A stretch of 64,000 nucleotides of DNA from Klebsiella electrica (lineage in GTDB: Bacteria > Pseudomonadota > Gammaproteobacteria > Enterobacterales > Enterobacteriaceae). Location of the stretch: contig NZ_CP041247.1 in assembly GCF_006711645.1 (NCBI RefSeq), positions 3,348,001-3,412,000 on the forward strand. Reading direction: 5' to 3'. The translations under genes and the position numbers were made by a program. A model generated the notes under the pieces. It saw only the letters and a program-made list of their open reading frames with translations. It made no database searches and had not been told where the DNA came from. This document shows, piece after piece, positions 17,521 to 25,267 of the stretch; within the stretch, counting starts at the first letter, position 1; each line of letters begins with the position of its first letter.

Positions 17521-19104
17521 ATGCAGAGTAATGTATCCGCCCACGGGATGGCGGTCGCCCCGCACCATCTGGCCAGCCAAAGTGCGGTTGCCGTGCTGCG
17601 CGAAGGCGGCAGCGCGATAGAAGCCATGGTCGCCGCGGCGGCCACCATTGCAGTGGTTTACCCACATATGAACGGCCTGGGCGGCGATGGCTTCTGGCTT
17701 ATCGTGCCGCCGGAGGGCGAACCGATAGCCATTGACGCCAGCGGCGCGGCAGGTTCGCTGGCCACGCCGCAAGCCTACGCCGGGCTGGCGCAGATTCCTC
17801 ATCGCGGGCCGCAGGCGGCGCTGACCGTCGCCGGGACCGTCAGCGGCTGGGATGAAGCGCTCAAGGTCTCGCAGACCCTGACCGGAAAAGCGCTGCCGCT
17901 GGCGCGCCTGCTGGAGGATGCGATTCGCTATGCCGCGGACGGTACGCCGGTGACCGCCTCCCAGTCCAGCGCCAGCGCCGGAAAACTCGCCGAACTCCAT
18001 GACCTGCCAGGTTTTGCGGAGACCTTTCTGGTCAACGGACAACCGCCGGTCGCCGGTAGCCGGTTTCGTCAGCCCGCGCTGGCCTCGACGCTTCAGCAAC
18101 TGGTCGATGATGGCCTCGACAGTTTTTATCGCGGCCCGCTGGCCCGGCGTCTGGCTGCCGGGATGGCGGCCTGTGGCCTGCCCATTACCCTTGCCGACCT
18201 GCAACAGCATCGCGCCCGCCGCCCTGCGCCGCTGAAGCTTCAGCACCAGCACGGCGAACTGTGGAATCTGGCGCCGCCCACGCAGGGACTGGTCTCGCTG
18301 GCGATCCTCGGGATTACCGACCGGCTGGCGATGCACGATGCCGATGACGCGCAGACCGTGCACCGTATCGTCGAGGCCACCAAGCAGGCTTTCGGCCTGC
18401 GCGATGCCCACATTACCGACCCCCGCCATCTCGACGTGGATATTCAGAGTCTGCTCGACCCGCAGGCGCTCCAGGGGATGGCCGATAACATCGACGATCG
18501 GCAGGCCGCTCCGTGGGGGGCGGGAAAAGGTCCCGGCGATACCGTCTGGATGGGGGTGATGGACAGCAGCGGGCTGGCGGTCTCCTTTATTCAAAGCCTG
18601 TATCACGAATTTGGCAGCGGCGTGGTGCTGCCGGATAGCGGGATCGTCTGGCAAAACCGCGGCGCCTCGTTCAGTCTCGATCCCGCGCATCTGCTGGCGC
18701 TGGCGCCAGGCAAACAGCCGTTTCATACCCTCAATCCCGCCGCCGCACGCCTCAACGACGGCCGGGTCATGGTTTACGGTTCAATGGGCGGAGACGGCCA
18801 ACCGCAAACTCAGGCGGCCATTTTCACCCGCTATATCCTGCAGGGCATCCCGCTACAGGAGAGTATTTCGCGCCCGCGCTGGCTGCTGGGGCGAACCTGG
18901 GGACAAACCTCAGACTCACTGAAGCTGGAAGGCCGCTTCACGCCAGAGAGCATCGCCCGCCTGCGGGCGCTGGGTCATGACGTGGAAGTGCTGGCCGATT
19001 ATAGCGAAGCGATGGGTCACGCCGGCGCCATCGTCCGCCATCCCAACGGGCTGTTTGAAGGGGCGGCCGATCCGCGCAGCAACGGCTCCGCCGCCGGTTA
19101 TTAG
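17521..19104 (+). CDS. hpxW: Oxamate amidohydrolase HpxW (gamma-glutamyltransferase family)
   Basis: 527 residues, Ntn-hydrolase of the gamma-glutamyltransferase family. The autocleavage and catalytic threonine is in GKGPGDTVWMGVMD (about residue 342), splitting the precursor into large and small subunits. Klebsiella HpxW hydrolyses oxamate to oxalate and ammonia, the last nitrogen release from oxalurate. No signal peptide is seen, unlike periplasmic GGT. GAGGACA upstream of the ATG is the ribosome site. It is first gene of hpxWXYZ. Confidence 0.88.
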   Translation: MQSNVSAHGMAVAPHHLASQSAVAVLREGGSAIEAMVAAAATIAVVYPHMNGLGGDGFWLIVPPEGEPIAIDASGAAGSLATPQAYAGLAQIPHRGPQAALTVAGTVSGWDEALKVSQTLTGKALPLARLLEDAIRYAADGTPVTASQSSASAGKLAELHDLPGFAETFLVNGQPPVAGSRFRQPALASTLQQLVDDGLDSFYRGPLARRLAAGMAACGLPITLADLQQHRARRPAPLKLQHQHGELWNLAPPTQGLVSLAILGITDRLAMHDADDAQTVHRIVEATKQAFGLRDAHITDPRHLDVDIQSLLDPQALQGMADNIDDRQAAPWGAGKGPGDTVWMGVMDSSGLAVSFIQSLYHEFGSGVVLPDSGIVWQNRGASFSLDPAHLLALAPGKQPFHTLNPAAARLNDGRVMVYGSMGGDGQPQTQAAIFTRYILQGIPLQESISRPRWLLGRTWGQTSDSLKLEGRFTPESIARLRALGHDVEVLADYSEAMGHAGAIVRHPNGLFEGAADPRSNGSAAGY

Positions 19105-19113
19105 GAGACGAAG

Positions 19114-19302
19114 ATGAAGCATAACGTAAATGACTGGCACGCTTATCTGGCGCAAATGGAACACCTGCTGGCGCTGGAGCTGGACGACACCCGGCGCAGC
19201 GAACTTCAGCTCCAGTTCGCGCGCATTGCCGCCATGGCTGAGCCGCTGATGGCCTTTGCGCTCGATGAACGCCTGGAGATTGCCGGAGTATACAAAGCAT
19301 GA
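19114..19302 (+). CDS. hpxX: Small protein HpxX (DUF4089-like)
   Basis: 62 residues, mostly predicted helix, with the AtzG-like pattern of alternating acidic and hydrophobic residues. It begins after TTAGGAGACGAAG and its stop overlaps the hpxY start (ATGA). By analogy with AtzG/AtzE it probably forms a complex with the amidase HpxY. A direct function is not known. Confidence 0.8.
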   Translation: MKHNVNDWHAYLAQMEHLLALELDDTRRSELQLQFARIAAMAEPLMAFALDERLEIAGVYKA

Positions 19303-20696
19303 CGCTGACTGAGATGACGATTGCTGATATTCAGCGCGCGCTGGCCGACGGCGAGCTGAGCGCCAGAGAGATTGCCCGCCGCACCCTGGACGACATGGCG
19401 CAGGTCAACCCGCAGATTAATGCCTGGACGCAGATCACCGAACGCCGGATGCTCGCCGAAGCCGGGCAGATTGATGCGCTGCGTCGAACCGGCCAGCCGT
19501 TACCGCCGCTGGCGGGGGTCCCCTACGCGGTAAAAAATCTGTTCGACGTTGCCGGGGAAACCACCCTCGCCGGCGCCCGGCTGTTCAGCGAGCGCCCGCC
19601 TGCCGCCAACGACGGTTGGGCGGTGCGGCAGATCTGCGCGGCAGGCGGCCTGCTTAGCGGAATGGTCAATATGGACGCCTACGCCTACGGGTTCACCACC
19701 GAAAACAGCCACTACGGCGCCACCCATAATCCGCACGATCTGCAGCGCATCGCCGGCGGATCTTCCGGCGGGTCGGCAGCGGCGGTCGCCGCCGGGTTGG
19801 TTCACTTCGCTCTGGGCAGCGATACCAACGGCTCGATCCGCGTCCCGGCTTCCTTATGCGGTATTTTTGGCCTGAAACCGACGTTTGGCCGCCTGTCGCG
19901 CGCGGGCAGCCATCCGTTCGTCGCCAGCCTCGATCACATTGGCCCGTTTGCCCGCTGCGTCGACGATCTGGCGGCGGTGTACGATGCCTTACAGGGACAC
20001 GACCCCGACGATGACGCCCAGGCGGATGCAGCCATTGCCCCTACTCGCCAGCGGCTGGAACGCGGGGCGGAGGGTCTGCGCTGCGCGGTACTTGGCGGCT
20101 ATTTCAGCGACTGGTGCGATAACGACGCCCGCGCCGCCGTGGCGCGCGTGGCGCAGGCCCTTGAGGCCCGCGAAGAGCATGTGTTCCCCGAGGCGGAGCT
20201 TGCCCGTTCGGCGGCGTTTATCATCAGCGCCGCCGAAGGGGGCAATCACTATCTGCCGGCGCTGCGGCGTGAACCGGCACGCTTTGAACCGAACTCGCGG
20301 GAGCGCCTGCTGGCCGGGGCGATGATTCCTTCGGCGTGGTATCTGCAGGCGCAGCGTTTTCGCCGTCATGCCCGGGAGGCGATAACATCGCTGTTGCGCC
20401 ACGCCGATGTGCTCATCGCCCCGGCGACGCCGTGCAGCGCCACCCTTATCGGCCAGCAAACCATGACGATTAACGGCGAGATGCTGCCCGTTCGCGCCAG
20501 TATGGGCATGCTCACCCAACCCATTTCGTTCCTCGGCCTGCCGGTGGTCACGGTCCCGCTGCGAACGGCATCCAACCAGCCCATTGGCGTGCAGCTGATT
20601 GCCGCGCCGTTTAATGAACTGGCCTGTCTGCGCGCCGCGCGCGCCCTCGAACAAGCGGGCATCACCGAGGCCCGCCCTGCGGAGAGAGCAGTATGA
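19299..20696 (+). CDS. hpxY: AtzE-family amidohydrolase HpxY
   Basis: 465 residues, amidase-signature family. The catalytic Ser-cisSer-Lys triad is visible: Lys in YAVKNLFD (about 75), Ser in the glycine-rich GGSSGGSAAAV and the nucleophile in GSDTNGSIRVP (about 175). It is coupled by 4-base overlaps to hpxX and hpxZ. In the pathway it is the candidate for hydrolysing oxalurate or a carbamoyl intermediate ahead of HpxW; the exact substrate is inferred. Confidence 0.85.
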   Translation: MTLTEMTIADIQRALADGELSAREIARRTLDDMAQVNPQINAWTQITERRMLAEAGQIDALRRTGQPLPPLAGVPYAVKNLFDVAGETTLAGARLFSERPPAANDGWAVRQICAAGGLLSGMVNMDAYAYGFTTENSHYGATHNPHDLQRIAGGSSGGSAAAVAAGLVHFALGSDTNGSIRVPASLCGIFGLKPTFGRLSRAGSHPFVASLDHIGPFARCVDDLAAVYDALQGHDPDDDAQADAAIAPTRQRLERGAEGLRCAVLGGYFSDWCDNDARAAVARVAQALEAREEHVFPEAELARSAAFIISAAEGGNHYLPALRREPARFEPNSRERLLAGAMIPSAWYLQAQRFRRHAREAITSLLRHADVLIAPATPCSATLIGQQTMTINGEMLPVRASMGMLTQPISFLGLPVVTVPLRTASNQPIGVQLIAAPFNELACLRAARALEQAGITEARPAERAV

Positions 20697-21079
20697 TCAA
20701 TCAGGATAATATTAACCGGCCGCGCGTGCTGGCCGAGGTCACGGCCGCCTTTTATCGCTACGAAGAGGCGCTGATCAGCAACAACATTGCGGTGCTGGAT
20801 GAGCTCTTCTGGCACGATAAACGAACGGTGCGCCTGGGGGCTGGCGAGAATCTCTACGGTATTGACGAAATTCGCGCCTTTCGCGCCGCCCGTCCGGCGG
20901 CGGGGTTACAGCGCGAATTACGCCACACCGAGATAGTCACCTTCGGCGAGGATTACGCGGTATGCAGCACCGAGTTCACCCGCGACGGGAGCGAGCGGAT
21001 TGGCCGCCAGCAGCAAACCTGGGTCCGCTTCCCCTATGGCTGGCGGATTGTCGCCGCGCAGGTGAGTCTGATGAGCTAA
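20693..21079 (+). CDS. hpxZ: Oxalurate catabolism protein HpxZ (DUF3225, SnoaL/NTF2-like)
   Basis: 128 residues with the NTF2-like ketosteroid isomerase fold pattern (an early helix ending VTAAFYRYEEALISNN, then FWHDKRTVRLG). The start overlaps the hpxY stop. It is the fourth gene of hpxWXYZ. Its reaction is unknown; a role handling an oxalurate-derived intermediate is inferred from its conserved place in the operon. Confidence 0.83.
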   Translation: MINQDNINRPRVLAEVTAAFYRYEEALISNNIAVLDELFWHDKRTVRLGAGENLYGIDEIRAFRAARPAAGLQRELRHTEIVTFGEDYAVCSTEFTRDGSERIGRQQQTWVRFPYGWRIVAAQVSLMS

Positions 21080-21096
21080 CCCGGCGCTGAGCCGGG
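21080..21096. terminator. Hairpin between convergent hpxZ and hpxB
   Basis: CCCGGC-GCTGA-GCCGGG forms a 6-bp GC stem directly after the hpxZ stop, in the 32-base gap between convergent genes. There is no T-run, so termination strength is uncertain. Confidence 0.4.
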
Positions 21097-21111
21097 CTCG
21101 CGGGGAACGCA

Positions 21112-22044
21112 CTACCCCCGGAATGGATGAACTTCGCGCCAGTGTCCGGCTATCTGCTGGCGCGTACAGACCCACACCCGCTCATGCTGCTGGACATAAT
21201 CGAGGAAACGCTGTAGGGCGCGGAAGCGCCCCGGCCGCCCCAACAGGCGGCAGTGCATGCCAATGGACATCATCTTCGGCGCATCTTCCCCCTCTTCATA
21301 CAGCACATCAAAGCTATCTTTGAGGTAGGTATAAAACTGCTCGGCGGTGTTGAAGCCCTGCGCGGTGGCAAAGCGCATGTCGTTGGCGTCGAGGGTATAG
21401 GGGACTATCAGATGCGGCTTGCGCGAACCGTCGCCGCACTGCACTTCGGTCCAGAAGGGTAAATCATCGCCATAGTAGTCGCTGTCGTAATCGAAGCCGC
21501 CGTGTTCCACCACCAGCCGCCGGGTGTTGGGGCTGTCCCGCCCGGTGTACCAGCCGGTTGGCGGCTTGCCGAACAGATCGCTTAAGACCTGCACCGCCTT
21601 GTGCAGATGCTCGCGCTCCGTGTCGATATCCATATGCTGATAGTGGATCCACCGCCAGCCGTGGCTGACGACGTCGTAGTCGGCGGCTTTGATCGCCGCG
21701 ACGATATCGGGGTGACGCGCGAGGGCCATCGCTACGCCGAACACCGTCAGCGGCAGCCCGCGTCGGCTGAACTCCTGATGAATGCGCCAGAACCCGGCGC
21801 GGCTGCCGTACTCATACAGCGAGTCCATCGACATGTGCCGGTCCGGGTAGCTGGCGGCGCCGATAATATCGGAGAGAAACTGCTCGGAACCAGCGTCGCC
21901 ATGCAGAACATGGTTTTCCGCCCCCTCTTCATAATTGAGGACGAACTGCACGGCAATCCGCGCCTGGTTCGGCCATTGCGCGTGCGGCGGCTGACCGGCG
22001 TATCCCCGCAGGTCGCGCGGGTAATCCTGTGCTGCTGACGTCAT
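21112..22044 (-). CDS. hpxB: Allantoinase HpxB (PuuE family)
   Basis: 310 residues from the ATG at 22044, which has AGGGGTGGGAG upstream; a TTG at 22065 is in frame but would overlap hpxA. It is a polysaccharide-deacetylase-like (PuuE) allantoinase, unrelated to metal-dependent AllB. Motifs seen: FVLNYEEGAE near the N-terminus, SHGWRWIHYQ (about 120) and GWYTGRDSPNTRRL. It opens the hydantoin ring of allantoin to allantoate. It is third gene of hpxS-hpxA-hpxB, 10 bases after hpxA. Confidence 0.9.
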   Translation of the reverse strand: MTSAAQDYPRDLRGYAGQPPHAQWPNQARIAVQFVLNYEEGAENHVLHGDAGSEQFLSDIIGAASYPDRHMSMDSLYEYGSRAGFWRIHQEFSRRGLPLTVFGVAMALARHPDIVAAIKAADYDVVSHGWRWIHYQHMDIDTEREHLHKAVQVLSDLFGKPPTGWYTGRDSPNTRRLVVEHGGFDYDSDYYGDDLPFWTEVQCGDGSRKPHLIVPYTLDANDMRFATAQGFNTAEQFYTYLKDSFDVLYEEGEDAPKMMSIGMHCRLLGRPGRFRALQRFLDYVQQHERVWVCTRQQIAGHWREVHPFRG

Positions 22045-22054
22045 CTCCCACCCC

Positions 22055-22804
22055 TTAAATTGCAAATGTATTGAATGTCTGAAATTTACCGCTCAGGGCT
22101 TTGCCTTCCGGGAACGCTAAGTCGCCGCGTTTGCTGGTCGACAGACCCAGCGCCACCAGCGACTCCACCATCTTCACCGCCGCGCTGACGCCATCGATGA
22201 CCGGCACCTGCAGTTCCCGCGTGAGCGCCTGGGCCAGGGTCGCCATTCCGCCGCAGCCCAGCACGATGGCGCCGCAGCCGTCCTCTTTTAATGCCTGGAT
22301 ACAGCGCGCGCGCACCTGCTCCTGCGCCACGCCGCTACCGTCCTCCAGCGCCAGCACCGGCAGATCGATGGCGTGCAGCCCGGCACAGTGGTCGTAAAAG
22401 CCATATTGATGCAGCAGATGGCGGGCGATAATCAGCGTACGCGGCAGCGTAGTCACTATCGAAAAGCGCGTGGCCACCAGCGTCGCCATATGCATCGCCG
22501 CTTCGGCAATGCCGATCACCGGCCCCTGCGCCAGCTCGCGGGCCGCCAGCAATCCCGGATCGCCGAAACAGGCGATCACGTGGCCCGCAACGCCCTGCTG
22601 ACGGCCGGCCTGAATCTGCTCCAGCACGCCGACGGCGGCAATGGCCTCATCGAAATGGCCTTCGATCGATGGCACGCCCTCCCGTGAAGAGACCGCCATA
22701 ATCTCGGTCCCCGGCGCCGCCGCCATGCGGGCGGCGGTTGCGATGGTGTCGGTCATCCCGGCGTTGGTGTTGGGATTAATCACTTGTATACAAATAGCGG
22801 TCAT
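22055..22804 (-). CDS. hpxA: Allantoin racemase HpxA (hydantoin racemase family)
   Basis: 249 residues, Asp/Glu/hydantoin racemase family. Two catalytic cysteines are in IACFGDPG (about 79) and VLGCGGM (about 184). It interconverts the allantoin enantiomers so that the stereospecific allantoinase can consume all of it. The ATG overlaps the hpxS stop by one base. The 5' end of the coding region contains an exact TTGTATACAA (22784-22793), the same word as in the hpxS-hpxC promoter region. Confidence 0.9.
   Translation of the reverse strand: MTAICIQVINPNTNAGMTDTIATAARMAAAPGTEIMAVSSREGVPSIEGHFDEAIAAVGVLEQIQAGRQQGVAGHVIACFGDPGLLAARELAQGPVIGIAEAAMHMATLVATRFSIVTTLPRTLIIARHLLHQYGFYDHCAGLHAIDLPVLALEDGSGVAQEQVRARCIQALKEDGCGAIVLGCGGMATLAQALTRELQVPVIDGVSAAVKMVESLVALGLSTSKRGDLAFPEGKALSGKFQTFNTFAI
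22784..22793. promoter_or_regulatory. Intragenic HpxS-type operator copy in hpxA
   Basis: Exact TTGTATACAA inside codons near the hpxA start. It is identical to the core of the palindrome between hpxS and hpxC. Role inferred only from identity. Confidence 0.45.
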
Positions 22805-23520
22805 CAGGACTCCTTGTCGCCGGCAAAGAGCCGGGCAAAATCAGGCAGGCATTCGCCAGCCCGCTCAAAGCAGAGGCTGGCAACGATATGTTCAAAATGG
22901 TGCGTTAACGCCGCGCTCAGGGGCGGCAGCGCTTTCTCGCGCAGCAGCTGGACGAGCTGCTGATGATCGTCGCAGCGACAGCCCTGGCGCCACGGCGCGC
23001 CCCATGCCGCTATCACTAAGGAAGAGCGTTGGCTCAGGCGCGTCACCATGTCGGTGAGGACCTGATTGCCGGAAATAGCCTGCAGCTGAATATGAAATTC
23101 GGCGGAAAAGCGAATCGCCGCCGGGCCATCACAGGTTTCATGCGCATGTTGCTCCTGGCGAATAATCGCCTCCAGCGCCGCCAGGTGCGGCGGCTGACAG
23201 TGGGCGATGACATCGGGCAGGTTCGCCACCTCCAGCAGCGTGCGGGTGCGGAAGATCTCCCGCGCCTCTTCCACCGTCGGACTGGCGACATGTGCACCAC
23301 GTTTGGGCGTTAAGGTCACCATTTGCACAGCATTGAGTCGTTGCAGCACCTTGCGGATCCCGGTCCGGCTCACGCCGAAGACCTCGGCCAGCGCCTCCTC
23401 CGGCAACTTGCTGCCCGGCAGCAGCTGATGTTCGACGATGGCGGTCATCAGGGCCTGATAGATGGATTCATCCTTGTCATGCGGCGCTTCTGCGGCCTGC
23501 TGACGATTTTCATTACGCAT
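22804..23520 (-). CDS. hpxS: GntR-family (FadR subfamily) regulator HpxS
   Basis: 238 residues. The N-terminal winged helix-turn-helix (about 20-85; PGSKLPEEALAEVFGVSRTG) is followed by an all-helical FCD domain with metal/effector-binding histidines (FSAEFHIQL and ALTHHFEH). It heads the hpxSAB operon and is divergent from the permease hpxC; it is expected to respond to an allantoin-pathway compound. The palindrome ATTGTATACAAT in the shared intergenic is the probable operator. Confidence 0.9.
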   Translation of the reverse strand: MRNENRQQAAEAPHDKDESIYQALMTAIVEHQLLPGSKLPEEALAEVFGVSRTGIRKVLQRLNAVQMVTLTPKRGAHVASPTVEEAREIFRTRTLLEVANLPDVIAHCQPPHLAALEAIIRQEQHAHETCDGPAAIRFSAEFHIQLQAISGNQVLTDMVTRLSQRSSLVIAAWGAPWRQGCRCDDHQQLVQLLREKALPPLSAALTHHFEHIVASLCFERAGECLPDFARLFAGDKES

Positions 23521-23575
23521 TCACCCACTCCGAATTTCACTTTTCGATAGCCAATCGTACACATAAAATAAATTT

Positions 23576-23587
23576 ATTGTATACAAT
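23576..23587. promoter_or_regulatory. HpxS-type operator palindrome (hpxS-hpxC intergenic)
   Basis: A perfect 12-base palindrome ATTGTATACAAT, of the GntR/FadR-type spacing. The 10-base core recurs exactly at 22784 (inside hpxA) and 24291 (inside hpxC). It sits about 38-49 bases upstream of the deduced hpxC +1 and about 60 bases from the hpxS start. Confidence 0.7.
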
Positions 23588-23597
23588 ATTAATGATT

Positions 23598-23615
23598 CTG
23601 GCCTGAATCCTGCAA
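23598..23615 (+). promoter_or_regulatory. Sigma-54-type promoter of hpxC
   Basis: CTGGCCTGAATCCTGCAA has GG (23600) and GC (23612) with 10 bases between. It is about 50 bases before the hpxC ATG and just downstream of the HpxS-type operator. Confidence 0.65.
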
Positions 23616-23665
23616 CAACCTCAACCAGTAACGTAAAAGGGTTTTCATTCAGAGGAGCAGGTTTC

Positions 23666-25159
23666 ATGCCAAACAGACAACATACCCATCAGGTTAAGGC
23701 CGCTGACTCCACCGTCGGCTACAGTCCACGACTGTGTAACGAGGATCTGGCGCCGACGCGCGACCAGAACTGGAGCTGGTACAACATCTTTTCTTTCTGG
23801 ATGTCCGACGTCCATAGCATGGGGGGCTACGTGGTGGCGGCGAGCTTCTTCACCCTCGGGCTGGCCAGCTGGCAGGTACTTCTCTGCCTGCTGGTGGGAA
23901 TTTGTATCGTCCAGCTGTGCGCCAACCTGGTGGCGAAGCCGAGCCAGATGGCGGGCGTACCCTATGCGGTCATCTGTCGTCAGGCATTTGGCGTCTTTGG
24001 TGCCAATATCCCGGCGGTGATCCGCGGTCTTATCGCCTTCGCCTGGTACGGTATTCAGACCTATCTGGCGGCCAACGCGCTGATGCTGGTGCTGCTCAAG
24101 TTCTGGCCTTCGCTGACAACATTAACCGCAGCCACCTTCCTTGGTCTGTCGCATCTCGGATGGCTCTGTTTCGCCACCATGTGGCTGCTGCAGGCGATGG
24201 TCTTCTGGCACGGGATGAGCGCCATTAAGCGCTTTATTGATGTCGCCGGTCCGGCGGTCTACGTGGTAATGCTGGCGCTGGCGGGCTGGATTGTATACAA
24301 AACCGGTTTCGACGGTATTTCCTTTACTCTCGCCAGCAAATCGCTGACCGCCGGCGAACAGACCTGGCAGATGATCACCGCCACCGCGCTGGTGGTCTCC
24401 TACTTCTCCGGCCCGCTGCTGAACTTCGGCGATTTCTCGCGCTATGGCAAGAGTATGGGCGAAATCCGTCGCGGCAATCGCTGGGGTCTGCCGTTTAACT
24501 TCCTGCTGTTTTCGATAGTCACCGTGGTGATTGTCTCCGGCACCCAGTCGCTGTTTGGCCGGATGATCACCGACCCGATTGAAACCGTCAGCCGCGTGGG
24601 GAACGATCTGGCGGTGGCCATTGGTCTGCTGACGATGATTACCGCCACCATCGGGATCAATATTGTCGCCAACTTTGTCTCACCGGCGTTCGACTTCTCC
24701 AACTGCTCACCGCAGAAAATCAGCTTCCGTACCGGCGGCATGATCGCCGCGGTCGGTTCCATTCTGCTGACGCCGTGGAACCTGTTTAACTCCCCGGAGT
24801 TGATTCACTATACGCTGGATGTGCTGGGCGCCTTTATCGGCCCGCTGTTTGGCATTCTGATTGTCGACTTCTACCTGATTAAGCGCGGCCAGGTGTCTGT
24901 CGACGACCTGTTTGATGACACGCCGCAGGGCCAGTACTGGTACCGCAACGGCTTTAACCCGAAAGCCATCGCGGCGCTGCTCCCGTCGGTGGCAATCGGC
25001 CTGGTGATTAGCTTTATCCCGGCCCTGCATGAAGTGGCGAACTTTAGCTGGTTTATCGGCGTCTTCCTGAGCGGCGCGGCCTACCGCTGGATCGCCCGCG
25101 ACGACCGCGCCCCCACCGCATCGCGTTTTAGCGCCCGACCGCTTGCCCAGAAAGAGTAA
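23666..25159 (+). CDS. hpxC: NCS1-family allantoin permease HpxC
   Basis: 497 residues, nucleobase:cation symporter-1 family with about 12 membrane segments. The N-terminal signature NWSWYNIFSFWMSDVHSMGG is clear, and SQMAGVPYAVICRQAFGVFG and GPLLNFGDFSRYGKS are conserved NCS1 motifs. It would import allantoin (or a purine) with a cation. GAGGAGCAGG precedes the ATG. It is divergent from hpxSAB and has both an HpxS-type operator and a sigma-54-type promoter. Confidence 0.9.
   Translation: MPNRQHTHQVKAADSTVGYSPRLCNEDLAPTRDQNWSWYNIFSFWMSDVHSMGGYVVAASFFTLGLASWQVLLCLLVGICIVQLCANLVAKPSQMAGVPYAVICRQAFGVFGANIPAVIRGLIAFAWYGIQTYLAANALMLVLLKFWPSLTTLTAATFLGLSHLGWLCFATMWLLQAMVFWHGMSAIKRFIDVAGPAVYVVMLALAGWIVYKTGFDGISFTLASKSLTAGEQTWQMITATALVVSYFSGPLLNFGDFSRYGKSMGEIRRGNRWGLPFNFLLFSIVTVVIVSGTQSLFGRMITDPIETVSRVGNDLAVAIGLLTMITATIGINIVANFVSPAFDFSNCSPQKISFRTGGMIAAVGSILLTPWNLFNSPELIHYTLDVLGAFIGPLFGILIVDFYLIKRGQVSVDDLFDDTPQGQYWYRNGFNPKAIAALLPSVAIGLVISFIPALHEVANFSWFIGVFLSGAAYRWIARDDRAPTASRFSARPLAQKE
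24291..24300. promoter_or_regulatory. Intragenic HpxS-type operator copy in hpxC
   Basis: Exact TTGTATACAA inside hpxC, about 625 bases from its start. With the copies at 22784 and 23577 it makes three identical 10-mers within 1.5 kb, which could allow looping. Confidence 0.45.
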
Positions 25160-25209
25160 CCCCTCCCCTGTGCCGCGGCGGTACACCGCGGCATATCCTC
25201 TCCGGCAAA

Positions 25210-25226
25210 CTGGCATTAATATTGCT
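25210..25226 (+). promoter_or_regulatory. Sigma-54-type promoter of guaD overlapped by a palindrome
   Basis: CTGGCATTAATATTGCT has GG (25212) and GC (25224) with 10 bases between, about 42 bases before the guaD ATG. The stretch 25214-25237 is a perfect inverted repeat with 11-base arms, CATTAATATTG and CAATATTAATG, around CT, covering the -12 element. Confidence 0.7.
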
Positions 25227-25267
25227 CAATATTAATGTCCCTCTCTGGAACAAAGAAGGTTGTCCTG

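Noticed and set aside
17506..18726. A 406-codon minus-strand frame opposite hpxW
   Set aside because: Composition is arginine/glycine/histidine-rich shadow sequence; hpxW is intact and recognisable.
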